From contig NZ_FOBF01000022.1 of NCBI RefSeq assembly GCF_900109355.1, positions 105,604 to 169,603 on the forward strand: DNA of 64,000 nucleotides, written 5' to 3'. Under the pieces are notes generated by a model. The model did not search any database, was not told the origin of the DNA, and saw only the letters and a program-made list of their open reading frames with translations. This stretch comes from Nonomuraea pusilla. GTDB taxonomy: Bacteria > Actinomycetota > Actinomycetes > Streptosporangiales > Streptosporangiaceae. The position numbers were made by a program, and so were the translations under genes. Below, piece by piece: positions 38,020-46,422 of the stretch. Within the stretch, counting starts at the first letter, position 1. Each line of letters opens with the position of its first letter.

Positions 38020-38520
38020 ATGTCCGACGTCACCTTCAAGGGCAACCCGATCACGGTGGGCGGCACCTTCCCGAAGCCGGGCGACACCGCTCCCGCCTTC
38101 CGTCTGGTGGCCACCGACCTGTCCGAGCGCACCCTGGCCGACTTCGCGGGCAAGACCACGGTGCTGAACATCTTCCCGAGCGTCGACACGGGCGTGTGCG
38201 CGGCGTCGGTGCGCCGGTTCAACCAGGTGGCCTCCGAGCACCCCGACGTGGCCGTGCTCTGCGTCTCCGCCGACCTGCCGTTCGCCCAGAACCGGTTCTG
38301 CGGCGCCGAGGGCCTGGCGAACGTGACGATGCTTTCGCTCATGCGGGGCCGTGAGTTCCTGCAGGACTACGGCGTCGCGCAGGAGTCCGGGCCGCTCGCC
38401 GGCCTGGCCGCCCGCGCGGTCGTCGTGGTCAGCGGCGAGGGCGAGGTCGTCTACTCCGAGCTGGTGCCGGAGATCACGCAGGAGCCCGACTACGAGGGCG
38501 CGCTCGCGGCGCTCAAGTAG
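38020..38520 (+). CDS. tpx: Thiol peroxidase
   Basis: A 166-residue atypical 2-Cys peroxiredoxin. Peroxidatic Cys60 lies in SVDTGVCAASVRRFN and resolving Cys94 in NRFCGAEG, the positions used by E. coli Tpx (61 and 95). AGGAGG lies just before the ATG. It reduces organic peroxides with thioredoxin. The last 31 bases overlap the 3' end of the convergent LLM gene. Confidence 0.96.
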   Translation: MSDVTFKGNPITVGGTFPKPGDTAPAFRLVATDLSERTLADFAGKTTVLNIFPSVDTGVCAASVRRFNQVASEHPDVAVLCVSADLPFAQNRFCGAEGLANVTMLSLMRGREFLQDYGVAQESGPLAGLAARAVVVVSGEGEVVYSELVPEITQEPDYEGALAALK

Positions 38521-39404
38521 GCGCGGAACTCCCCGGCCAGCTCCATCAGGTGCCGGTCGTCGGCGGCGGTGTGCTGGAGGTCCAGGATGAGCTCGTGGGC
38601 CCCGGCCTCCGCCGCCGCCAGCAGGTGGTCGCCGATCTGGGCGACGGTGCCGCTCCTCGGCGGCGTCGCGTCCCGGGTGGTGATCTCGGGGTTGGCGCGC
38701 AGCACCATCCGCAGCGCGTCCGGGTCGCGTCCGGCCCGTTCCGCGCTCTCGCGCACGGTGTCCCACATCGAGGTGAGCATCGGGATCGGCAGGGTGGCGG
38801 TCAGCCAGCCGTCGGCCCTGCGGCCGATCCTGCGCAGCGCGGCGGGGCCGAAGCCGGCCAGGTAGAGCGGCGGGCGCACCGCCGGCTTGGGCTCGATGTG
38901 GCTGGGCGCGATCGTCCAGTGCTCGTCCGCGTACTCCACTGGGTCGGTGGTCCAGATCGCCTCCAGCGCGTCCAGGGTCGCCTCGTAGCGCCTGGCCCGG
39001 CCCTCCCAGGGCACGCCGGCGGCGGCGTACTCGTCGGACGACCAGCCGAGGCCGAGGCCGGCGCACAGCCGCCCGCCGCTCAGGTGGTCGATCGTGGTGA
39101 GCGAGCGGGCCAGCACCACGGGCGGGTACCAGCAGGCGTTCAGCGCGCTCGTGCCGAGCCGTACGCGGGTGGTGGCCGACGCGGCCACGGCGAGCACCGC
39201 GAACGGGTCGAGGAAGACCCGGTGGGCGGGCGGTATGGCGCCGTCGCCGCCCGGGTAGCGGTCCTTCGGCCGCAGCGGGGTCAGCAGCCGGTCGCCCGCC
39301 CAGAGCGACGCGTACCCCTGAGCCTCGGCCTCGCGTGCGACGCGCAGCACGCTGTCCAGCGTGGCGAACCTGCCGTACTGCGGCACCGCCAGCCCGATCT
39401 CCAT
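38490..39404 (-). CDS. LLM-class (F420-dependent type) oxidoreductase
   Basis: A 304-residue luciferase-like monooxygenase-fold protein with the actinobacterial F420 subgroup pattern: GLAVPQYGRFATLD at the start, YASLWAGDRL, ARSLTTIDHLSGGRLCAGLGLGWSSDEY and AGFGPAALRRIGRRADGW. The ATG lies 16 bases after the methyltransferase stop, with AGGAAG in the duplicated 14-bp repeat as ribosome site. The stop lies inside the end of tpx, a 31-base antisense overlap. Substrate unknown. Confidence 0.87.
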   Translation of the reverse strand: MEIGLAVPQYGRFATLDSVLRVAREAEAQGYASLWAGDRLLTPLRPKDRYPGGDGAIPPAHRVFLDPFAVLAVAASATTRVRLGTSALNACWYPPVVLARSLTTIDHLSGGRLCAGLGLGWSSDEYAAAGVPWEGRARRYEATLDALEAIWTTDPVEYADEHWTIAPSHIEPKPAVRPPLYLAGFGPAALRRIGRRADGWLTATLPIPMLTSMWDTVRESAERAGRDPDALRMVLRANPEITTRDATPPRSGTVAQIGDHLLAAAEAGAHELILDLQHTAADDRHLMELAGEFRAYLSAASAPS

Positions 39405-39406
39405 GC

Positions 39407-39434
39407 CTAGTTCTTCCTGCCTAGTTCTTCCTGC
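39407..39434. repeat. 14-bp tandem duplication of a stop-codon region
   Basis: CTAGTTCTTCCTGC occurs twice back to back (39407-39420 and 39421-39434). On the minus strand each copy ends the frame GRKN-stop. The first functional copy ends the methyltransferase; the second supplies the AGGAAG ribosome site of the LLM gene. Confidence 0.9.
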
Positions 39435-40224
39435 CGACGCCGCACAGGATGAGCGACGACTCCGGGCGGTCGATGAAGTCGATCGTGTCGGCCTGGTCGG
39501 GACGCCATTCGGGCAGCCAGACCAGCCCGGGGGCGACCAGCTCGAACCCCTCGAACAGCTCGCGGATCCGGTCCCTGCCGCGCAGCGCCAGGGGCGAGGT
39601 GGAGCGCCTGTAGACCTCGGTGCCGCGGTCCACCGCCTCGGGACGGGCGTCGCTGGTGCCGTGCGACAGCACCAGGTAGCTGCCGGGCGCCATGGCCGCG
39701 CGCAGGGTGGCGATGATCTCGTCCGGCCGGTCCGACTCCTCGATGAAGTGCAGGATGGCGACGAGCAGGACGCCGACGGGACGGCTGAAGTCCAGCAGCC
39801 CCAGCACGTCCGGGTTCTTGAGTATCTCCTCGGGCCGGCGCAGGTCCCCCTCGATGACGGCGGTGTCGCCCCTGCCCGTCAGCAGCGCCCTGGCGTGCAC
39901 CAGGACGACCGGGTCGCGGTCGACGTACACGACCTTGGAGCCCGGCGCGACCTCGCCGGCCACCTCGTGCACGTTGCCCTGGGTGGGCAGGCCGGTGCCG
40001 ATGTCGAGGAACTGGGTGATGCCCTGGGCGGCGAGGAAGCGGACGGCCCTGCCGAGGAACGCCCGGTTGGCCCGCGCGGCGGCGCGCAGCTCGGGCGCCA
40101 CTTCCAGGATCTTCTCGGCGGCGGCGCGGTCGGCGGGGAAGTGGTCCTTGCCACCGAGGTAGTAGTCGTAGAGCCGGGCCACGTTCGGGGTGTTGGGATC
40201 GAAATCCGGCGACTCTTGTTCCAC
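39421..40224 (-). CDS. SAM-dependent methyltransferase (DUF574-type actinobacterial family)
   Basis: A 267-residue protein of a large actinobacterial methyltransferase family. It opens with DFDPNTPNVARLYDYYLGGKDHFPADR, the signature segment (shown in part: NVARLYDYYLGGKDHF). SAM-binding FLDIGTGLPTQGN and VVYVDRDPVV follow, then LDFSRPVGVLLVAILHF. Start GTG 40224 has GGGGGA upstream. Members are very numerous in actinomycete genomes and mostly lack a known substrate. Probably co-transcribed with the LLM oxidoreductase 16 bases downstream. Confidence 0.88.
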   Translation of the reverse strand: MEQESPDFDPNTPNVARLYDYYLGGKDHFPADRAAAEKILEVAPELRAAARANRAFLGRAVRFLAAQGITQFLDIGTGLPTQGNVHEVAGEVAPGSKVVYVDRDPVVLVHARALLTGRGDTAVIEGDLRRPEEILKNPDVLGLLDFSRPVGVLLVAILHFIEESDRPDEIIATLRAAMAPGSYLVLSHGTSDARPEAVDRGTEVYRRSTSPLALRGRDRIRELFEGFELVAPGLVWLPEWRPDQADTIDFIDRPESSLILCGVGRKN

Positions 40225-40343
40225 CCGTGAATCCCCCGATCAAGAGGCTTAACGATCTTTATGGGCGATTCTACGGAGAGTTTCCGAGATCTGTGGGCCC
40301 AAATTCCGGGCATGTCGCCCGCCCGCGTCCACGGGGCGGGCCC

Positions 40344-40349
40344 TAGGCT
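40344..40349 (+). promoter_or_regulatory. -10 element, leaderless BtuF-like gene
   Basis: TAGGCT ends 6 bases before GTG 40356, the spacing of a leaderless transcript. No ribosome site is visible before the GTG. Confidence 0.45.
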
Positions 40350-40355
40350 GCCGTT

Positions 40356-41126
40356 GTGCCTGCCGACCCCATCATGACCGACGACACCGGGGCGCCGGTG
40401 CCGGTGCCCGAGACGGTGCGGCGCGTGGTGTCGCTGGTGCCGTCGCTGACCGAGTCGGTGGCCGCCACCGTGCCGGGCGCGCTCGTCGGCGCCACCGACT
40501 GGTGCACCCACCCGCACGACCTCGACGTCGCCAGGGTGCGCGGCACCAAGAACCCCGACCTCGACGCGGTCAGGCGGCTGCGGCCCGACGTCGTGCTCGC
40601 CAACGCCGAGGAGAACCGCGCCCCCGACATCGAGGCGCTGCGCGAGGCGGGCGTGCCGGTCTGGGTCACCAGGATCGAGACGCTGCGCCAGGCGTTCACC
40701 TCGCTCGACCGCCTGCTCCGCGTGGCCTGCCGCGCGCCCCGCCCGTCCTGGCTGGACGCCGCCGAGGCGGCCTGGCGCGAGCCCGAGACGGGCCCACGCA
40801 GGACGGCCGTCATCCCGATCTGGCGCCGCCCCTGGATGGTGGTCGGCCGCGACACCTTCACCGGCGACGTCCTGCGGCACCTCGGCATCGACAACCTCTA
40901 CGCCTCGCACCCCGAGCGCTACCCGAAGATCCCCCTCGGCGAGCTGGCCGCGCGCCGCCCCGACCTCGTCGTGCTCCCCGACGAGCCGTACGCGTTCTCC
41001 GAGGACGACGGCCCCGAGTCGTTCCCCGGCCTGACCTGCGTGCCGGTCAGCGGACGCCTCCTCACCTGGTACGGCCCGTCGCTGGCCGCCGCGCGCGCCG
41101 AACTGGGGGAGCGGCTGGGCCGCTGA
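40356..41126 (+). CDS. Helical-backbone metal-receptor (BtuF-like) protein without signal peptide
   Basis: A 256-residue protein with the fold of cobalamin/siderophore-binding proteins: RRVVSLVPSLTESVAA, GATDWCTHP, GTKNPDLDAVRRLRPDVVLAN. No Sec or lipoprotein signal precedes the domain, and no permease is adjacent, so it is probably cytoplasmic and not a transporter subunit. Similar stand-alone proteins occur in actinobacteria with no known role. GTG 40356 fits the leaderless promoter; ATG 40374 is an alternative. It ends one base from the convergent ROK gene. Confidence 0.78.
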   Translation: MPADPIMTDDTGAPVPVPETVRRVVSLVPSLTESVAATVPGALVGATDWCTHPHDLDVARVRGTKNPDLDAVRRLRPDVVLANAEENRAPDIEALREAGVPVWVTRIETLRQAFTSLDRLLRVACRAPRPSWLDAAEAAWREPETGPRRTAVIPIWRRPWMVVGRDTFTGDVLRHLGIDNLYASHPERYPKIPLGELAARRPDLVVLPDEPYAFSEDDGPESFPGLTCVPVSGRLLTWYGPSLAAARAELGERLGR

Positions 41127-41127
41127 G

Positions 41128-42270
41128 TCAGCCGCCCGCCAGCGCCGCGTCCACCGCGCCGGGGGAGAGCACCTGCCGCGTGACCAGCACCGCCATGCCC
41201 ACGACGCCCGCCCGGTCCCCTGCGGAGCCGGTGACGATCTCCAGGTTGCGGGTCGTGCAGGGGAGGCTGAGCCGGTGGACGCTCTCCCTGATGCCCGTCA
41301 GGTAGTGCTCCCGCGTCTCCGCCATGTCGCCCGCCAGCACGAGCACGCCCGGGTTGAGCAGGCTGACGGCCGTCGCGAGGACGACGCCCAGGGCGCGGCC
41401 CGCCTCCCGCGTGAGCGCGATCGCGGCCGGGTCGCCCGCCCGCACCAGGCGGACGACGTCCCTGCTGCCCGGCACGCCCAGCTGGCCGGCCAGCGCACTG
41501 CCGCTCGCCAGTGAGGCGACGCAGCCGCGCGAGCCGCAGGTGCACACGCGGCCTTCACCCTCGCCCAGCCGGACGTGGCCGAGGTCGCCGGCCGCCGCCT
41601 CCGCCCCCCGGTAGACCCGGCCGTCGAGCAGGATGCCGGTGCCGATGCCGGTCGAGACCTTGACGAGGACGAGGGAGGACGTGGACCGCCAGGACGTCCA
41701 CCACTCGCCCACGGCCATCGCGTCGGCGTCGTTCTCCACCAGGATCGGCACGTCGTACGCGGCGCCGAGGACCTGGCGCACCGGGTGACCGTCCCAGCCG
41801 GGCATGAGGAACGACCTGGTCACGCGGCCGGTGTCCGGGTCGACGGAGCCGGGGACGTCCACGCCCACGCCGCACACCTCGGCCCCGGACCGCCCGCTCG
41901 CGGCGAGCAGCCGCCCGAACGCCTCCGTCACCCACGTCAGCACCGCCTGCGGCCCCCGGTCGATGCGCAGCTCCGCGTGCTCCTCGGCCAGCGGCCTGGC
42001 CGCCAGGTCGGTCAGCGCCACGCGGGCGTGCCCGGCCCCGAGGTCGGCCACCAGCAGGAGCCGGTTGCCGGCGGCCACCTCCAGCACGGCCGGGGGCCGC
42101 CCGCCTCCCGACGCCCCGACGCCGTGCTCGCGCACGTACCCGGCCCCGATGAGCCGGTCCAGCCGCTCGGTGACGGTGGACCGGCTCAGGCCGGTGCGCT
42201 CCATGAGCTCCTTGCGGGTGCGGCAGGAGCCGTCGCGGATGAGCTGGAGCACCTGGCCCGCCGTCAGCAT
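41128..42270 (-). CDS. ROK-family transcriptional regulator of the third sugar locus
   Basis: A 380-residue NagC/XylR-type regulator. N-terminal winged HTH (RTRKELMERTGLSRSTVTERLDRL), then the ROK sugar-binding domain with DLGAGHARVAL, VGVDVPGSVD, ENDADAMAVGEW and GTGILLDG. The zinc motif CTCGSRGC is intact. It starts 3 bases after the second permease stop, so it is the last gene of the operon that begins at 46.3 kb and probably controls it. Ligand unknown. Confidence 0.92.
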   Translation of the reverse strand: MLTAGQVLQLIRDGSCRTRKELMERTGLSRSTVTERLDRLIGAGYVREHGVGASGGGRPPAVLEVAAGNRLLLVADLGAGHARVALTDLAARPLAEEHAELRIDRGPQAVLTWVTEAFGRLLAASGRSGAEVCGVGVDVPGSVDPDTGRVTRSFLMPGWDGHPVRQVLGAAYDVPILVENDADAMAVGEWWTSWRSTSSLVLVKVSTGIGTGILLDGRVYRGAEAAAGDLGHVRLGEGEGRVCTCGSRGCVASLASGSALAGQLGVPGSRDVVRLVRAGDPAAIALTREAGRALGVVLATAVSLLNPGVLVLAGDMAETREHYLTGIRESVHRLSLPCTTRNLEIVTGSAGDRAGVVGMAVLVTRQVLSPGAVDAALAGG

Positions 42271-42273
42271 CGG

Positions 42274-43119
42274 TCACCCCTTCTCCGCTCCGGCCGTGAG
42301 CCCCTCGGTCAGCAGCCGCTCGCCGACGAAGAACACGATCACGATGGGCAGCGTCAGCACCACCGAGCCCGCCATGAGCACGGTCGTCGGCACCTCGATG
42401 CTGCCCGCGAGCTGCGACAGCCCGAGGGAGACCGTCCAGCTCTCCCGCTTCTCCACCAGGAAGAGGAGGGCGAACAGGAACTCGTTCCAGGCGATCATGA
42501 AGGCGTACAGGCCGGTCGCCATCAGGGCGGGCCTGGACAGCGGCAGCACCACCCGCCAGATGGTCGCCAGCCGCGAGCAGCCGTCGATCGCCGCCGCCTC
42601 CTCCACGCTGCGCGGCACCGTCTCGAAGTAGTTGCGCAGCATGTACACGGTGACGGGCACGGTCTGCGCGATGTACACGAGGACGAGGCCGACCAGCGAC
42701 CCGCGCAGCCCCATCATGGTGAACAGCACGAACAGCGGGATGGCCAGCACGATCGCCGGGAACAGGTACACCGCGAGGAACAGGAAGTGCACCTGCCGTC
42801 GCCCGAAGAAGCGCAGCCGCGCCACCGCGTACGCGCCGGGGATCGAGACGAGCAGCGTGATCGCGACCGTCGAGACGGCCACGACCGCGCTGTTGCGCAT
42901 GAACGTCAGGAAGCCCTGCCTGGTGAGGACGTCCGCGTACGTGTCGAGGGTGAAGGCGCGCGGCCACAGCGACCCCGGATCCATGATCAGTTCCTGGATG
43001 TCGCGGACCGACAGCGTCACCATGTACAGGAACGGGAACGCGGTGGCCAGGAACAGCAGCGCGATCACCACCGGCCTGAGCACCCGGAACAGCGCGCGTT
43101 CGAACCTATCCCTGGTCAC
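42274..43119 (-). CDS. Sugar ABC transporter permease, MalG-like (third locus)
   Basis: A 281-residue permease. Start GTG 43119 lies inside the end of the upstream permease (14-base overlap). EAA loop: VEEAAAIDGCSRLATIWRVVLP. The tail GERLLTEGLTAGAEKG is the usual MalG end. It pairs with the gene upstream. Confidence 0.9.
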   Translation of the reverse strand: MTRDRFERALFRVLRPVVIALLFLATAFPFLYMVTLSVRDIQELIMDPGSLWPRAFTLDTYADVLTRQGFLTFMRNSAVVAVSTVAITLLVSIPGAYAVARLRFFGRRQVHFLFLAVYLFPAIVLAIPLFVLFTMMGLRGSLVGLVLVYIAQTVPVTVYMLRNYFETVPRSVEEAAAIDGCSRLATIWRVVLPLSRPALMATGLYAFMIAWNEFLFALLFLVEKRESWTVSLGLSQLAGSIEVPTTVLMAGSVVLTLPIVIVFFVGERLLTEGLTAGAEKG

Positions 43120-44023
43120 GCTCGCCCCCTCCGAAGAACCTCAGGTACACCGCGAGGAACACCACCAGCACCAGCGCGAGCACGAGCGCCTGCGCGGCGG
43201 ACGCGCCGAGGTCGTCGCGCGCCGTCAGGAAGGTGTAGACCCTGATGCTCACCACCTCCGTCCCCGCGCCGCCCCCGGTCAGCAGGTAGACGTCGTCGAA
43301 CTTGGTGAACGTGAAGACGAACCGCAGCACCGCGAGCAGCGCGATGACCCGCCACAGCTGCGGCAGGATCACGTGGCGGAAGCGCTGGGTCGGGGTGGCG
43401 CCGTCCACGACCGCGGCCTCCTCCAGGTCGGCCGGCATCGCCTGGAGCCTGGCCAGGATGAACAGGAACGCGAACGGGAAGTAGCGCCACGCCTCGAACG
43501 CGATCACCGTCAGCAGCGCCACCGGCACCCGCAGGCCCAGGAACTCGCCCTGCGCCTGGGTGAGGAACGCGATCGGCTCGCGCAGCCAGGTGTTGACGAT
43601 GCCGTACTGGGGGTTGAGCATCGTCTCCCACAGGAACGTCACGGCCACCACCGGCGCCACGTACGGGATCAGGATCGAGGCCCTGACCAGGATGCGCCCC
43701 CTGAACCTGTCGCGCAGCGCGAGCGCCGCCACCAGCCCGAGCGCGATCGACAGGGCGGTGCCCGCGACGGTGTAGACGAGCGTGTTGAGCAGCGCCGACC
43801 AGAAGCCGGGCTCCGACAGCACGTACGCGAAGTTGTCCAGCGTGTAGTGGCCGAAGATCCCGACCTGGCGGATGTTGATCAGGCGGGCGTCCTGGAAGGC
43901 CAGCATGACCGCCCACAGCAGCGGCGCCACCACGACGACCAGCGTGATGACCAGGGTCGGCGAGATGAGCGCCAGGCCGGCACGCCCCTCCTGCTCCCGC
44001 AGCGTGCGGGTGGCCGCGCTCAC
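43106..44023 (-). CDS. Sugar ABC transporter permease, MalF-like (third locus)
   Basis: A 305-residue permease. GTG 44023 overlaps the binding-protein stop (GTGA). EAA loop: LEEAAVVDGATPTQRFRHVILP. About six membrane segments; the C-terminus FFGGGERDQG is short. It belongs to an importer with no ATPase encoded nearby. Confidence 0.9.
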   Translation of the reverse strand: MSAATRTLREQEGRAGLALISPTLVITLVVVVAPLLWAVMLAFQDARLINIRQVGIFGHYTLDNFAYVLSEPGFWSALLNTLVYTVAGTALSIALGLVAALALRDRFRGRILVRASILIPYVAPVVAVTFLWETMLNPQYGIVNTWLREPIAFLTQAQGEFLGLRVPVALLTVIAFEAWRYFPFAFLFILARLQAMPADLEEAAVVDGATPTQRFRHVILPQLWRVIALLAVLRFVFTFTKFDDVYLLTGGGAGTEVVSIRVYTFLTARDDLGASAAQALVLALVLVVFLAVYLRFFGGGERDQG

Positions 44024-45387
44024 TGCCTGATCCCGCGCTTGATGGTCTCGACGTCGGCCTTCGCCTGCGCGGCGGCCGCCCGCGGCGTGAGCGTGCCCTC
44101 GACGACGGCGCTCAGCGCCTTCGGCACGGGCAGCTCGCCCATGGTCGCGCCGACCAGCCTGCCCTGCCCCTGCGGGATGCCCCAGCGGGCGAACGTGCCC
44201 GGGCTCTCGCGCAGCGCCTTCAGCACGGCGGCCGGGTAGATGTCGGCCAGCGGCTTCTTGACGTCGACCCCGGCGGGCAGCTTCTCCCAGGTGTCCTCGA
44301 AGCCCTTGCGGGTGGGGAACTTGCCCTCGGGCGCCATGCCGATCCACCGGGCGTAGCCCTCGCCCATCATGTACGTGACGAACGCGGCGGCGGAGTCCCT
44401 GGCCGCGTCCCGGGTGATCGCCCAGGAGACGATCTCGCCGTACTGCGCGGGCGCCGCCGCGTCGGGCCCCTTCAGCGCCGTGACCACGCCGGTGTTCCTG
44501 GCCAGCCAGCCCGGGTCCTTCCTGCACTCCTCGCAGCTCGGCAGCGCGTCCTTGCGCAGCCCCGCCAGCTCGTCGAGGATGAACGACGACCAGATCGTCA
44601 TGGCCGCCCTGCCGGAGAAGTACGTCGCCCGGGTGGAGTCGACGTCCTGCTTGCCCTTCACCGAGTAGTCCCTGGCGAGCCTGCCGTAGAAGTCGAAGGC
44701 CCGTACGCACTGCGGCGAGTCGAGCGTGACCCGGCCGGAGCCGTCCACGAGCTGGCAGCCGTCGGCGAGGGCGACGTGCTCGAAGCTCTGCGCGGTGAAG
44801 GTGTCCTTGGGCGCGACGGCCAGCGTGATCCCGGCCGTTCCGCCGGTGCTGAGCTTCGCGGCGGCGGCCTGCAGCCGCTCGTAGGTGTCGGGCGGCGCGA
44901 GCCCCGCCCGCTCGAACAGGTCCTTGCGGTACAGCACGAGCTGCGCCCACCCGTCGCTCGGCACGGCGAGGAGCCTGCCGCCGGAGCTGTCGAGCTCCAG
45001 CGCGCGCGGCGCGAACGAGTCCCTGCCGAGCCGGTCCACCACCTTGCCGGGGGTCTCGGTGTCGAGCAGGTCGCCCGCCTCCAGCTCCCTGACGGAGGCC
45101 AGCGGCAGCGCGCCGATGACGTCGGGCAGGTCGCCCGCGGCGGCGGCCGCGGTGATGGTCTGGCTGAACTGGTCCTCGGCCACGCCGACGAGCTTCACCT
45201 GGATGCCGGTCCTCCTGGTGAAGTCGGCGGCGATCCGGCGCTGCACCGCCATCCGGTCCTCGAGGTTCTCCTCGGTCCAGACCGTGATCTGCTTGGCGTC
45301 CGGCTGTTTCCCGCCTCCTCCGCAGGCCGCGAGCGTCGCGGCGGCCAGCACGGCGACGGAGAGGACGGCGCTCACCTTTCTCGGCAT
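44020..45387 (-). CDS. Sugar-binding lipoprotein (third locus)
   Basis: A 455-residue family 1 solute-binding protein. Lipobox LAAC follows a short signal (SVAVLAAATLAAC), then GGGG. ATG 45387 has AGGAGCG upstream. The mature protein opens ITVWTEENLEDRMAVQRRI and contains the YRKDLFERAGL segment common to sugar binders. Two Cys (CEEC) and another pair (GCQLV, QCVRAF) could form disulfides. The adjacent isomerases and GH63-like enzyme suggest a glycoside or sugar-acid ligand. Confidence 0.9.
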   Translation of the reverse strand: MPRKVSAVLSVAVLAAATLAACGGGGKQPDAKQITVWTEENLEDRMAVQRRIAADFTRRTGIQVKLVGVAEDQFSQTITAAAAAGDLPDVIGALPLASVRELEAGDLLDTETPGKVVDRLGRDSFAPRALELDSSGGRLLAVPSDGWAQLVLYRKDLFERAGLAPPDTYERLQAAAAKLSTGGTAGITLAVAPKDTFTAQSFEHVALADGCQLVDGSGRVTLDSPQCVRAFDFYGRLARDYSVKGKQDVDSTRATYFSGRAAMTIWSSFILDELAGLRKDALPSCEECRKDPGWLARNTGVVTALKGPDAAAPAQYGEIVSWAITRDAARDSAAAFVTYMMGEGYARWIGMAPEGKFPTRKGFEDTWEKLPAGVDVKKPLADIYPAAVLKALRESPGTFARWGIPQGQGRLVGATMGELPVPKALSAVVEGTLTPRAAAAQAKADVETIKRGIRQ

Positions 45388-45418
45388 GCCACGCTCCTCT
45401 GCTTGGGGATACCGCCCT

Positions 45419-46306
45419 TTACCCCCGGACGAGGTGCCGCAACGTTCCGTGAGCGATACGGAGCCCCTCCCGCACCTTCGCCGTGGTGCCGCTCCACACC
45501 GGGTCCTCGTGCTCGACCGACACGACGCCGGTGTAGCCGCCCTCGTGCAGGGCGTCGATCACCCGCGTCCAGTCCACGCGGCCGAGGCCGGGCACGCGGA
45601 ACCGGTACCAGCCCTTCTCGCCGCTGATCGGCCCGTAGAAGCCGGTCCTGTCGATCCTGCCCGGCAGGATCTCGGTGTCCTTGGCCTGGACGTGCGCGAT
45701 GTCACCGACGTGGGGACGCAGCGCGGCGACCGGGTCGATCCCGAGCGCGACCAGGTGCGACGGGTCGTAGTTGAGCTTGAGCCCGAGCGTGAACATCCAC
45801 TCCCACAGCTCGGGGGAGTAGGCGAGGTTGCCCGGGTAGCCGTCGGGGTGCCAGCTCCTCATCACGCAGTTCTCGATGACGATCGCGACGCCGTGCGCGC
45901 GGGCGTGCTCGACCAGCGGGCCGAAGACGTCGGCGGCCTTCTTCAGGTTGTCGCGCACGGTGAGACCGGGGTCGCGGCCGACGAACGTGCCGACCGTGGG
46001 GCAGCCGAGCGCCGCCGCCGCCTCCACGCACCGGCGTACGTGCGCGTTCACCCGCGGGCCGTGCTCCGGGTGCAGGTTGTTCTCGTAGTACGCGATGGAG
46101 GAAAGCGCGAGCCCGGTACGGGTAAAGACGCCGCGCACCCGCTCCAGCTCGGCGTCGTCGAAACGATCTACGCGAATGTGACTTCGCTCATCGGAGGACG
46201 GCCATCCGGCGACTTCCAGCGCCTCGAAACCCTGGTCGGCGGCCCACTCCGCGACGTCGGTAAGGTCGCTTTCCGCGAGACACGCGGTCAGAAAACCCAA
46301 TTTCAT
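45419..46306 (-). CDS. Sugar phosphate isomerase/epimerase (xylose-isomerase-like TIM barrel), first copy
   Basis: A 295-residue AP-endonuclease-2/xylose-isomerase-like barrel. Likely metal ligands: Glu in IVIENCVMRSWH, Asp and His in LNYDPSHLV, His in HVQAKDTE and Glu in SVEHEDPVW. GGAGGTGACC precedes the ATG. First gene of the minus-strand operon, 31 bases before the binding-protein gene. Such enzymes often act with Gfo/Idh/MocA dehydrogenases on keto-sugars or inositols; the substrate is not known. Confidence 0.87.
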   Translation of the reverse strand: MKLGFLTACLAESDLTDVAEWAADQGFEALEVAGWPSSDERSHIRVDRFDDAELERVRGVFTRTGLALSSIAYYENNLHPEHGPRVNAHVRRCVEAAAALGCPTVGTFVGRDPGLTVRDNLKKAADVFGPLVEHARAHGVAIVIENCVMRSWHPDGYPGNLAYSPELWEWMFTLGLKLNYDPSHLVALGIDPVAALRPHVGDIAHVQAKDTEILPGRIDRTGFYGPISGEKGWYRFRVPGLGRVDWTRVIDALHEGGYTGVVSVEHEDPVWSGTTAKVREGLRIAHGTLRHLVRG

Positions 46307-46422
46307 CGGTCACCTCCGGCAGAAGTCGTAGACTCACGAGTGTTACCTCCGCAACTATCATGCGTAAACAACCTCCAAATCTTTCACTTTTGCGTGATCG
46401 AAATACATAAGTGTCGTGGGGA

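Noticed and set aside
39407..40243. A second frame through the SAM methyltransferase ending at the duplicated stop
   Set aside because: It is a shifted-phase shadow that only appears plausible because the 14-bp duplication repeats the stop in another phase.
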